22,286 nucleotides of DNA, from NCBI GenBank assembly GCA_900550955.1, contig URUF01000036.1, forward strand, positions 1 to 22,286, written 5' to 3'. Shown one piece after another: positions 1 to 6,312 of this stretch (positions within the stretch are counted from its first letter, which is position 1; each line of letters starts with the position of its first letter). A model generated the notes under the pieces. The model did no database searches. It was not told the DNA's origin and saw nothing but the letters and a program-made list of their open reading frames with translations. Made by a program: the position numbers and the translations under genes. The stretch comes from an uncultured Eubacteriales bacterium. GTDB lineage: Bacteria; Bacillota; Clostridia; Christensenellales; Aristaeellaceae.

Positions 1-55
1 CGATCGTGCCAATGTTTACGTGCGGCTTGGTGCGTTCAAACTTAGCCTTAGCCAT
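1..55 (-). CDS. tuf: Elongation factor Tu, N-terminal fragment (gene runs off the window)
   Basis: Only the first 18 codons are inside; they read MAKAKFERTKPHVNIGTI, the typical EF-Tu start just before its first GTPase motif. EF-Tu is the GTPase that brings aminoacyl-tRNA to the ribosome in the cytoplasm. The ATG at 55-53 is preceded by GGAGG in the minus-strand leader at a normal spacing. It is the last visible gene of the str operon, 70 bases after the fusA stop, with a small 6-bp hairpin (99-114) between them. Identity is near certain; the rest of the gene is not seen. Confidence 0.95.
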   Translation of the reverse strand, partial: MAKAKFERTKPHVNIGTI

Positions 56-125
56 AAGTCATTTTCCTCCTATCAGAAAGAACGGTTATTACGCTTGTAA
101 GCAGCAAACTGCTTCAATACAACGC

Positions 126-2207
126 TTAGTTGCCCTTGCGCTCGCCCGTCACCTTTTCGGCGATGGACTTGGGCACTTCCTCGTAATGGTCAAACTGCAT
201 GGTAAACAGGCCGCGGCCCTGGGTGCGGCTGCGCAGGTCGGTCGCGTAACCGAACATCTCGCTCAGCGGCACGTAGGCGTGTACCGTCTGCTCGCCCATG
301 CGGGCCTCCATCCCCTCGATGCGGCCGCGGCGGCTGGAAATATCGCCGATTACGTCGCCCATGTACTGCTCGGGGATGATAACCTCCACCTTCATCATGG
401 GCTCCAGCAGGCAGGGATCCGCCTTGCTGAGGGCCTCCTTGAAGGCCATGGAACCGGCGATCTTGAACGCCATTTCGGAGGAGTCAACATCGTGGTAGCT
501 GCCGTCGTAGACGCTCGCCTTGAAGTCCACTACCTCGAAGCCGCCCAGGATGCCGCTCTGCGCGGCCTCGCGGATACCGGCGTCGATAGGCGCGATGAAC
601 TCCTTGGGGATCACGCCGCCAACGATGTTGTTCTCGAAGGAATAGCCAACGCCGGGCTCAACGGGCGAAATCTCAATCCAGCAGTGACCAAACTGGCCGT
701 GACCGCCGGTCTGGCGCACATAGCGGCCCTCGGCCTTGGCGGACTTGCGAATGGTTTCGCGGTACGCAACCTGGGGCTTGCCCACGGTAGCCTCCACCTT
801 GAATTCGCGCATCAGGCGGTCAACGATGATCTCCAGATGCAATTCGCCCATGCCGGCGATAATGGTCTGGCCGGTCTGCTGGTCGGTGTAGGTCTTAAAG
901 GTGGGGTCCTCCTCGGCCAGCTTGACCAGCGCCATGGTCATCTTTTCCTGGCCGGCCTTGGTCTTGGGCTCGATGGCAACCTGGATTACGGGATCCGGGA
1001 ACTCCATGGACTCCAGGATGATGGGGTTCTTCTCGTCGCACAGGGTATCGGCGGTGGTGGTGTCCTTCAGGCCCACGATGCCGCAGATATCGCCGGTGTA
1101 GACGGTTTCAATCTCCTCGCGGTGGTTGGCGTGCATCATCACCAAGCGGCCCACGCGCTCGCGCTTGCCCTTGGTGGAGTTGTAGGCGTAGCTGCCGCTT
1201 TCCAGCATGCCGGAATATACGCGGCAGAAGGCCAGCTTGCCAACGAACGGGTCGGTCATGATCTTGAAGGCCAGGGCGGCGAAGGGCTCGCTATCGCTGG
1301 GATGGCGCTCCATCTCCTTCTCGGGGTCGTCAGGATCAACGCCCTTGATGGCGGGAATGTCCAGCGGGGAGGGCATGTACTCCACCACCGCGTCAAGCAG
1401 GGGCTGTACGCCCTTGTTGCGGTAGGAAGTGCCGCACAGCACGGGGTTCATGGTGCACTCGATGGTAGCCTTGCGAATGGCGGCGTTGATCTCCTCCACC
1501 GTAAGCTCCTCGCCCTCAAAGAACTTCTCCATCAGGGCTTCGTCGCTCTCGGCAACGGATTCGATCAGCTTCTGGTGGTATTCCTCGGCCATCTCGCGCA
1601 GGTTCTCAGGGATATCCTCATCGCGCACATCCTTGCCTTCGTCGTCGTAATAGACTTCGGCGCGCATGCGAACGAGGTCGATAATGCCCTTGAAATCAGC
1701 CTCTTTGCCGATAGGCAGCTGGATAGGCACAGCGTTTGCGCCCAGACGGTCCTTCATCATTTCCACAACGCGGAAGAAATCCGCGCCCATGATGTCCATC
1801 TTGTTCACATACGCCATACGGGGCACATGATACTTGTTGGCCTGACGCCAAACAGTTTCACTCTGGGGTTCCACGCCGCCCTTGGCACAGAAAACGCTCA
1901 CAGCGCCGTCCAGCACGCGCAGGCTGCGCTCCACCTCAACGGTGAAGTCAACGTGGCCGGGAGTATCAATAATGTTGATGCGGTGGCCTTTCCACTGGCA
2001 GGTGGTGGCAGCGGAGGTGATGGTGATACCGCGCTCCTGCTCCTGTGCCATCCAGTCCATGGTGGCCGCGCCCTCGTGAACCTCACCCAGGCGATGCGTG
2101 CGACCCGTGTAGAACAGGATACGCTCGGTCGTGGTGGTTTTACCGGCGTCGATATGAGCCATGATGCCGATGTTGCGCACCTTTTCCAAAGGGTGACTTC
2201 TTGGCAT
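126..2207 (-). CDS. fusA: Elongation factor G (translocation GTPase)
   Basis: The 693-residue product is EF-G, which drives mRNA-tRNA translocation and, with ribosome recycling factor, splits ribosomes. The P-loop AHIDAGKTT lies at residues 17-25, followed by the DTPGHVDFT switch II motif and the NKMD guanine-binding motif, then the later EF-G domains. Length is normal for a bacterial EF-G, and no frameshift is visible. The ATG at 2207 follows a minus-strand AAAGGAG site. It sits 78 bases after rpsG stops and 70 bases before tuf, as in standard str operons. A strong hairpin precedes it (2254-2278). Confidence 0.98.
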   Translation of the reverse strand: MPRSHPLEKVRNIGIMAHIDAGKTTTTERILFYTGRTHRLGEVHEGAATMDWMAQEQERGITITSAATTCQWKGHRINIIDTPGHVDFTVEVERSLRVLDGAVSVFCAKGGVEPQSETVWRQANKYHVPRMAYVNKMDIMGADFFRVVEMMKDRLGANAVPIQLPIGKEADFKGIIDLVRMRAEVYYDDEGKDVRDEDIPENLREMAEEYHQKLIESVAESDEALMEKFFEGEELTVEEINAAIRKATIECTMNPVLCGTSYRNKGVQPLLDAVVEYMPSPLDIPAIKGVDPDDPEKEMERHPSDSEPFAALAFKIMTDPFVGKLAFCRVYSGMLESGSYAYNSTKGKRERVGRLVMMHANHREEIETVYTGDICGIVGLKDTTTADTLCDEKNPIILESMEFPDPVIQVAIEPKTKAGQEKMTMALVKLAEEDPTFKTYTDQQTGQTIIAGMGELHLEIIVDRLMREFKVEATVGKPQVAYRETIRKSAKAEGRYVRQTGGHGQFGHCWIEISPVEPGVGYSFENNIVGGVIPKEFIAPIDAGIREAAQSGILGGFEVVDFKASVYDGSYHDVDSSEMAFKIAGSMAFKEALSKADPCLLEPMMKVEVIIPEQYMGDVIGDISSRRGRIEGMEARMGEQTVHAYVPLSEMFGYATDLRSRTQGRGLFTMQFDHYEEVPKSIAEKVTGERKGN

Positions 2208-2253
2208 AACGGAGGGTCTCCTTTCAAATTCGACTTTCTCTCATTCTTCATCC

Positions 2254-2278
2254 GGGCGCGGGCGCCACGCCCGCGCCC
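2254..2278 (-). promoter_or_regulatory. Intercistronic hairpin between rpsG and fusA
   Basis: The arms GGGCGCGGGCG and CGCCCGCGCCC form an 11-bp perfect stem with a 3-base loop just after the rpsG stop codon. In the transcript (minus strand) no U-run follows, so it does not look like an intrinsic terminator. Inference: an mRNA stability or processing element that separates rpsG from fusA, or one that adjusts their relative output. Confidence 0.6.
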
Positions 2279-2285
2279 CGGCGCA

Positions 2286-2756
2286 TTACCAGCGGTAGTG
2301 CGCGAAGGCCTTGTTGGCCTCGGCCATGCGGTGCATTTCTTCCTTGCGCTTAACGGCCGCGCCGGTGTTGTTGGCGGCGTCCATCATTTCGGCGGCAAGG
2401 CGCTCGGCCATGGTCTTTTCGCCGCGCTTGCGGCTAAATTCCACCAGCCAGCGCAGGGCCAGGGTCTGGCGGCGTTCGGGGCGGATTTCGATAGGCACCT
2501 GGTAGGTGGCGCCGCCCACGCGGCGGGCCTTAACCTCCAGCTGGGGGGACACATTGCTCAGCGCGGCGTTGAACACCTCGGTCGCGTCCTTGCCGGTTTT
2601 TTCCTTCACGGTTTCAAACGCGCTGTAGCAGATGCGCTGCGCGGTGCCGCGCTTGCCGTCCAGCATGATCTGGTTGATGAGCTTGGTCACAACCGTGGTC
2701 CCGTAAACGGGATCGGGCAGCACCTCGCGCTTGGGAATAAATCCACGACGGGGCAT
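2286..2756 (-). CDS. rpsG: 30S ribosomal protein S7
   Basis: The 156-residue product starts MPRRGFIPKREVLPDPVYG and ends AEANKAFAHYRW, which is S7 over its full usual length. S7 binds the 3' major domain of 16S rRNA and starts assembly of the 30S head. I chose the ATG at 2756 rather than an in-frame ATG at 2804 because AGGAGG stands directly upstream of it at the right spacing and the product then matches the family start. It is the third gene of the str operon, after an unusually long 260-base spacer from rpsL. In Enterobacteria S7 represses this operon by binding the rpsL-rpsG spacer; whether that holds here is unknown. Confidence 0.97.
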   Translation of the reverse strand: MPRRGFIPKREVLPDPVYGTTVVTKLINQIMLDGKRGTAQRICYSAFETVKEKTGKDATEVFNAALSNVSPQLEVKARRVGGATYQVPIEIRPERRQTLALRWLVEFSRKRGEKTMAERLAAEMMDAANNTGAAVKRKEEMHRMAEANKAFAHYRW

Positions 2757-2772
2757 TTGATTTCCTCCTTCG

Positions 2773-2966
2773 TTGCGGCGGGTCTTTCGCCGCAATGTGC
2801 TCAAAGCACAACGTAAGATTTTTTTGTGGCCTTGGAATGCGTTTTCAAAGCGCGCTTGCGTACAGGTTTCTGGCGGCCTTCAGCATCGACCGCTCCCGCC
2901 CTACGGGAAAGTCACGCGGTGTGCGTGCGCCCTGCCCCTGTTGGGTTGCGGGGGTTTAACGCACAC
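2773..2966 (-). promoter_or_regulatory. Structured rpsL-rpsG intercistronic leader
   Basis: The 260-base gap between rpsL and rpsG (2757-3016) has no credible gene but holds at least three inverted repeats: TTGCGGCG/CGCCGCAA (2773-2780 with 2788-2795), TGTGC/GCACA (2796-2800 with 2806-2810) and GTGTGCGT/ACGCACAC (2919-2926 with 2959-2966). The first two lie just upstream of the rpsG ribosome binding site in the mRNA. No U-tract follows them on the coding strand. Inference: a translational control or processing region, possibly an S7 binding site. Confidence 0.5.
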
Positions 2967-3016
2967 GCCTACGCCCACTCCGAAATGGACTGCAAACAGC
3001 AGCGCAGGAAAACGTC

Positions 3017-3391
3017 TTACTTCTTGGGCCGCTTTGCGCCGTACAGGGAACGGGCCTGCATCCTCTTGGCCACGCCAGCCGTGTCAAGAGCGCCGCGGAT
3101 GATGTGGTAACGCACGCCGGGCAGGTCGCGTACACGGCCGCCGCGGATCAGCACCACGCTGTGCTCCTGCAAGTTGTGGCCAATACCCGGAATGTAGCAC
3201 GTACCTTCAATCTGATTGGTCAGACGGATACGGGCAATCTTACGCAGGGCGGAATTAGGCTTTTTGGGGGTCGTGGTCTTTACGCTAAGGCACACGCCGC
3301 GCTTCTGCGGGCAGCCCTGCAGGATAGGGGCCGTCGACCTGTTTTCAACCTTTTTCCGTCCCTTGCGGATCAACTGATTGATCGTGGGCAT
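3017..3391 (-). CDS. rpsL: 30S ribosomal protein S12 with Arg at position 88
   Basis: The 124-residue product is S12, which shapes the ribosomal decoding centre. It starts MPTINQLIRKGRKKVENRS and carries TTTPKKPNSALRK (residues 39-51) with both lysines intact, CPQKRGVC (27-34) and the LRG-type second loop. That loop reads GGRVRDLPGVRYH, so residue 88 is arginine (codon CGC) where E. coli and most sensitive species have lysine. The ATG at 3391 follows a GGAGG in the minus-strand leader. It is the second gene of the operon, 77 bases after the L7Ae-like gene. Identity is certain; the phenotype of Arg88 is inferred. Confidence 0.98.
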   Translation of the reverse strand: MPTINQLIRKGRKKVENRSTAPILQGCPQKRGVCLSVKTTTPKKPNSALRKIARIRLTNQIEGTCYIPGIGHNLQEHSVVLIRGGRVRDLPGVRYHIIRGALDTAGVAKRMQARSLYGAKRPKK

Positions 3392-3468
3392 GGAAACACC
3401 TCCGAATTGATATGCTATAAAACAGCCGCAACCCTGGCGGTCTTATAGTCGGTTGGGGAACGCCGCGC

Positions 3469-3714
3469 TTACTTGAGCACGGCGGCGGACGCCGTTGGGA
3501 CGCCCACCTGGCAGAGCTTACCAAGCTCCTGCATGCTTTCCGCCACGGTAACCGGCACGCGCTTTTCCTCGCACAGGGCGTTAAGCCTGTGGTAGATAAA
3601 GCCGTCCGCGTCCTTGGCCAAAAAAACGTGCGCGGCGCGGCCGTCCTCAATGGCGCGCAGCACCTGCTTGGTACCCGCCACCCGTTTCGCGGCCTGCTTG
3701 AGCAGTTCCTCCAT
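3469..3714 (-). CDS. L7Ae/L30e-family ribosomal protein (YbxF-like)
   Basis: The 81-residue product begins MEELLKQAAKRVAGTKQVL and contains HVFLAKDADGFIYHRLNALCEEKRVPV, the L7Ae/L30e/S12e/Gadd45 RNA-binding fold. Relatives (B. subtilis YbxF) bind kink-turn RNA and associate with the ribosome. I chose the ATG at 3714: AAAGGAGG precedes it, and the longer reading from 3852 adds a non-family hydrophobic stretch that overlaps the promoter. The gene heads the str operon just before rpsL, its standard place in Bacillota, where rpoC is often next upstream; here the upstream neighbour is the AT-rich island instead. Confidence 0.9.
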   Translation of the reverse strand: MEELLKQAAKRVAGTKQVLRAIEDGRAAHVFLAKDADGFIYHRLNALCEEKRVPVTVAESMQELGKLCQVGVPTASAAVLK

Positions 3715-3829
3715 CCAAAAACGCCTCCTTTGCCGGTTGACCATGTTACGCGCCCCTCGCCGCTTGGTTCCCGCGCCTTTATCGCGCAAGAATGGCATGC
3801 AAAAAACGCATATTGCGGACAACCATATC

Positions 3830-3859
3830 ATAATACCATGGCTTTTGCCCAAATGTCAA
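3830..3859 (-). promoter_or_regulatory. Promoter of the str operon
   Basis: Read on the minus strand: -35 TTGACA (3859-3854), an 18-base spacer, then -10 TATTAT (3835-3830), with TGG just before the -10, giving an extended -10 element. It lies about 115 bases upstream of the first gene of the operon. The match to the housekeeping sigma consensus is strong and it is the only good candidate in the 170 bases before that gene. The 107 bases further upstream (3860-3966) hold no gene I can support, only an 8-bp inverted repeat (CCACGCGC at 3897-3904 with GCGCGTGG at 3937-3944). Confidence 0.75.
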
Positions 3860-3966
3860 TGTTTCCAAAGAAAAAAGATAGGAAATAAGCGGCTTCCCAC
3901 GCGCATAGGAGGGGCCGCCGGGGGAATGATCGCAAAGCGCGTGGCGAAGGAGCATCAACAGGCAAA

Positions 3967-3994
3967 GAGGCCGCCCGGGCATAGGGGCGGCCTC
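3967..3994 (-). terminator. Terminator-like hairpin after the surface protein gene
   Basis: The arms GAGGCCGCCC (3967-3976) and GGGCGGCCTC (3985-3994) pair perfectly over 10 bp with an 8-base loop. It lies 30 bases past the stop codon of the minus-strand surface protein gene, and the transcript continues with only a short U-run (TTTGCCTGTT). It probably ends that gene and insulates the str operon promoter downstream of it. Confidence 0.6.
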
Positions 3995-4023
3995 CGCGAT
4001 TGGGGCTTTCGGTTGTTTGTAGG

Positions 4024-5601
4024 TTAGGCGCTGCGCCTGCGGCGAATGCGGGCGATCACGCCCACGCTGGCTGCCGCTGCGGCCAGGAGCACATACAGCG
4101 CGGTAAGCGGGGTTTCGTCGCCGGTTCTGGGAACGGAGGCGGTCGTCCCTTCGTCAGCATTGCTGTTACCGCCAAAGTCTACTGTAAAGAGAACATTATA
4201 TGGGACAAAATCCCCATATGCCATATCAGCATATCCCACTTCGCAACTATAATATACTTTGCCGCTTTCCTTATTAGTATTTGAAATTGTAGTATCGGGC
4301 GTAATAGTAGATTTGAGATAATGGAAATTAACTCCATCTACACTTGAATACCAGTTGTAAACTAATTTCTTGTTCGAATCTCCTATGGCAGCAGGAAGTG
4401 ATAGTGCTATACTATCGTTTTGGCCGATAGTATAATATGGTGCTTGATTCTCAACTGCCGGCACTATAATTGTATCTGCAGGAGCAAAACCGCCATTATC
4501 GCCAAAATCTACAATAAAGGTAACGTTGTATGGGATAAAGTCCTCAGCAAGCATATCAGTATATCCTACATCACAACTATAATATACTTTACCGCTTTCT
4601 TTTCCTGTATTTGAAATCACCGTTTCAGGTATAATAGTAGATTTAATAAAATTAAACTTAACACCATCTGTACTTGAATACCAGTTGTAAACCAGTGTTT
4701 TAGTTGAAACACCTGATGCTGCAGGAAGTGACAGTGCAACGCTATTGTTTTTTTCAATAGAATAATGAAGGATTTTACTCTCAACCGTTGGCACAGTAAT
4801 TGTGTCTGGGTCGGATGGCATCCCATGTATGGTTTGATCTACGAGAATATATTCTGTCATACCCTTCCAGCTTGTTCCAGGTATTTCAGCTACTGATACA
4901 CCATAAGTTACACGATAGCCATCCGCACCACTAGGCGGTATAAAGGTAACAGTAGGAGCGGTTAAATTATCTGCAAATACTGACCCTCCATCTACGATCC
5001 TATCATACATCCAAAAATAATACATTTGGGTATTCCCGCCTATGGACGGTACAGGATCAATATTGATTGTCACAGGCAAACCAGGTGTGTAATAAACATA
5101 TTCTTTTTTGGGCTCTCTGATATCCCACGTCGGTATGTGAAGAAGTTTGTCCATATGACAAATAACATATGTCAGAGGCTGTCCATCTTTAAGGATTTCT
5201 ACTTTAAAGATGTCCTTATCTGTTAAATGAGTCTCATCTTCCTTTGCTGTTCCAAATCCACAGAAACGAGCTGACCTACTAAACTGATAGAATATATGTG
5301 CAGCATCCTCAGTGATTCCAGGGCACAACGACCACTTACAGCTATATCCTTCAGGTAATTCAGTACCAATGATACCAGTAGGCCATAGCAAATTATAGAG
5401 CTCCGGCCATTGAGCAGATATCATTTCAATGTCTACATCTATTGAGCTATTTCCTTTAGCATCCTGGGTTCCGTTAAAATGATACACAAAGCTGGCATCA
5501 GCACTTTTATCGAGAGTTGTAGTGCTTGCACTTTTTAAAGGAAGTAGCATTAATGATATAGCAAAAGGCACCAAGAGCAGCTTTCTCCATATTCTTGTCA
5601 A
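4024..5601 (-). CDS. Secreted, wall-anchored surface protein with two Ig-like repeats
   Basis: The 525-residue product has a signal peptide (hydrophobic residues 9-23), an unrecognised N-terminal half, two tandem repeats of about 110 residues, and a C-terminal sorting signal: VPRTGD, a hydrophobic helix (LTALYVLLAAAAASVGVIA) and a basic tail RIRRRRSA. The repeats (coding 4764-4435 and 4434-4165) share LVYNWYSS.DGV, SNT.KESGKVYYSC.VGY and PYNV.F.VDFG and look like beta-sandwich modules. The start is TTG at 5601, preceded by an AGAGGGGGA site at good spacing; the next ATG is 17 codons inside and would cut the signal peptide. A sortase probably links it to peptidoglycan; none is encoded in this window. 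Base composition is clearly more AT-rich than both flanks, a sign of transfer. Its ligand is unknown. Confidence 0.8.
   Translation of the reverse strand: MTRIWRKLLLVPFAISLMLLPLKSASTTTLDKSADASFVYHFNGTQDAKGNSSIDVDIEMISAQWPELYNLLWPTGIIGTELPEGYSCKWSLCPGITEDAAHIFYQFSRSARFCGFGTAKEDETHLTDKDIFKVEILKDGQPLTYVICHMDKLLHIPTWDIREPKKEYVYYTPGLPVTINIDPVPSIGGNTQMYYFWMYDRIVDGGSVFADNLTAPTVTFIPPSGADGYRVTYGVSVAEIPGTSWKGMTEYILVDQTIHGMPSDPDTITVPTVESKILHYSIEKNNSVALSLPAASGVSTKTLVYNWYSSTDGVKFNFIKSTIIPETVISNTGKESGKVYYSCDVGYTDMLAEDFIPYNVTFIVDFGDNGGFAPADTIIVPAVENQAPYYTIGQNDSIALSLPAAIGDSNKKLVYNWYSSVDGVNFHYLKSTITPDTTISNTNKESGKVYYSCEVGYADMAYGDFVPYNVLFTVDFGGNSNADEGTTASVPRTGDETPLTALYVLLAAAAASVGVIARIRRRRSA
4165..4764 (-). repeat. 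Tandem 330-base coding repeat (two units) in the surface protein gene
   Basis: Unit 1 is 4764-4435 and unit 2 starts at 4434, ending about 4165 before the sorting signal. By my count about 63 of the 90 aligned residues are identical. The DNA also stays similar (AAGTGATAGTGCTAT compared with AAGTGACAGTGCAAC), so the duplication is fairly recent or kept homogeneous by recombination. Copy number could vary between strains. Confidence 0.8.
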
Positions 5602-5663
5602 GATGATCCCCCTCTTTGTTCATGATTTCTGCTAAATCAATAATTCAGCAGAGCTCTGATAAG

Positions 5664-5692
5664 ATTATATAACGCCCATCGGGCGTTGTCAA
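5664..5692 (-). promoter_or_regulatory. Consensus promoter of the surface protein gene
   Basis: Read on the minus strand: TTGACA (5692-5687), exactly 17 bases, then TATAAT (5669-5664). All twelve hexamer positions match the housekeeping consensus. The predicted transcript start is about 55 bases before the TTG start codon. Such a strong promoter on an accessory surface gene suggests it is held off by a repressor; the spacer holds a palindrome that fits this. Confidence 0.85.
5671..5687. promoter_or_regulatory. Palindromic operator inside the promoter spacer
   Basis: AACGCCCATCGGGCGTT is a 7-3-7 perfect inverted repeat lying between, and just touching, the -35 and -10 hexamers of the surface gene promoter. 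It is a GC-rich patch in AT-rich surroundings. A protein bound here would block RNA polymerase. The best candidate is the XRE-type regulator whose gene starts 72 bases away on the other strand. It is not a terminator, as it lies upstream of transcription on both strands. Confidence 0.7.
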
Positions 5693-5698
5693 TAAGTC

Positions 5699-5727
5699 TT
5701 GTAATGATTTTTATTCATACCTAATAG
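5699..5727 (+). promoter_or_regulatory. Possible promoter of the XRE-type regulator gene
   Basis: TTGTAA (5699-5704), a 17-base spacer and TAATAG (5722-5727) lie 31 bases before the regulator start codon. The match is only moderate. The operator palindrome lies just upstream of the -35, so the regulator could also influence its own expression. Confidence 0.35.
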
Positions 5728-5758
5728 TTGTTAAACTATCTGATAAGGAGGTGAATTG

Positions 5759-6091
5759 ATGCTTCCACGATTAAAGGAACTTCGCAAAGAACGTGGCGTA
5801 AGCCAGCAACGCTTAGCTGACGCTATTTTTGTCACCCAGTCGTCTGTCAACAAATATGAAAACCACAACATCGAACCCGAAATCGCCATCCTCATCCGCA
5901 TCGCCGACTTTTTCAACACCTCTGTGGACTACCTCATCGGCCATACAGACGTGCGCCGTCGCATCGAGGCCACCGAAGCCTTTCAGCTCAACGCCCAGGA
6001 GGCGGCCATGCTCACCCGGTATCGCGGCCTCCGTGCCGATGAAAAAGCCTGCATTCAACAAACCATCGACACCTTTTTGAAAAACCATTAA
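5759..6091 (+). CDS. XRE-family helix-turn-helix transcriptional regulator
   Basis: The 110-residue product has an N-terminal HTH_3 domain (about residues 4-59: LKELRKERGVSQQRLADAIF, VTQSSVNKYE, then IADFFNTSVDYLIG) and a short C-terminal part (EAAMLTRYRGLRADEKACIQQTI) that probably dimerises it. This is the phage-repressor-like architecture. I chose the ATG at 5759, 7 bases after AGGAGG, over a TTG one codon earlier. It is divergent from the surface protein gene across a short AT-rich spacer carrying the palindrome, so it probably represses that gene. The first part of the gene is AT-richer than the second. What inducer it senses, if any, is not visible. Confidence 0.9.
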   Translation: MLPRLKELRKERGVSQQRLADAIFVTQSSVNKYENHNIEPEIAILIRIADFFNTSVDYLIGHTDVRRRIEATEAFQLNAQEAAMLTRYRGLRADEKACIQQTIDTFLKNH

Positions 6092-6092
6092 A

Positions 6093-6123
6093 AGCGGCCC
6101 GGGCGTTTTTCCGCCGGGCCGCT
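6093..6123 (+). terminator. Terminator hairpin after the XRE-type regulator
   Basis: AGCGGCCCGG (6093-6102) pairs with CCGGGCCGCT (6114-6123) over 10 bp; the loop contains five Ts and the stem is followed by GGGTTTCTATT. It starts one base after the TAA stop. The U-tract after the stem is weak, but position and stability make it a likely terminator. Confidence 0.65.
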
Positions 6124-6195
6124 GGGTTTCTATTCCATTTTGCACTTTTTGTGCCTTAAGCCGTTGCCATTTCCCTGCAACCGCCCCTTGCCGCT

Positions 6196-6220
6196 GCGCC
6201 AGCCCATGCCGGGCTGGCGC
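6196..6220. repeat. Perfect 10-bp inverted repeat in the convergent gap
   Basis: GCGCCAGCCC, ATGCC, GGGCTGGCGC form a 10-bp stem with a 5-base loop between the regulator and the convergent DUF2974 gene. The plus side is followed by GTTGCTTGCTTG, the minus side has no T-run. It may be a backup terminator for plus-strand transcripts. The gap 6124-6312 holds no gene I can support. Confidence 0.5.
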
Positions 6221-6250
6221 GTTGCTTGCTTGAACACGTGCTGCCGCGTG

Positions 6251-6307
6251 GGGGCTTGGGGCTCTGCCCCAAACCCCGGCAGGGGCATGATGCCCCTGCA
6301 CCCCGCG
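6251..6307 (+). repeat. GC-rich palindromic dispersed repeat, copy A
   Basis: Two adjacent hairpins, TTGGGGC/GCCCCAA (6256-6262 with 6266-6272) and CAGGGGC/GCCCCTG (6280-6286 with 6292-6298), followed by CCCCGCG. The 34-base core 6274-6307 matches the reverse strand at 17428-17461 at 30 of 34 positions by my count. It ends 5 bases past the stop codon of the DUF2974 gene. It has the look of a REP-like non-coding element. Confidence 0.65.
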
Positions 6308-6312
6308 CTTTA

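Noticed and set aside
6..2816. A 936-codon open frame on the plus strand
   Set aside because: It lies exactly opposite fusA and rpsG, its protein is a His/Ala/Leu/Gly-rich low-complexity product with no known domain, and it has no plausible ribosome binding site. GC-rich third positions of the real genes explain it.
2773..3102. A possible small gene between rpsG and rpsL on the plus strand
   Set aside because: It runs into the rpsL coding region antisense, has no ribosome binding site and no recognisable protein; the gap is better read as structured leader RNA.
6196..6307. A CRISPR array or an IS end from the cluster of GC-rich palindromes
   Set aside because: There are no regularly spaced identical repeats with unique spacers, and no transposase or target-site duplication is visible; it fits a REP-like repeat beside terminators.
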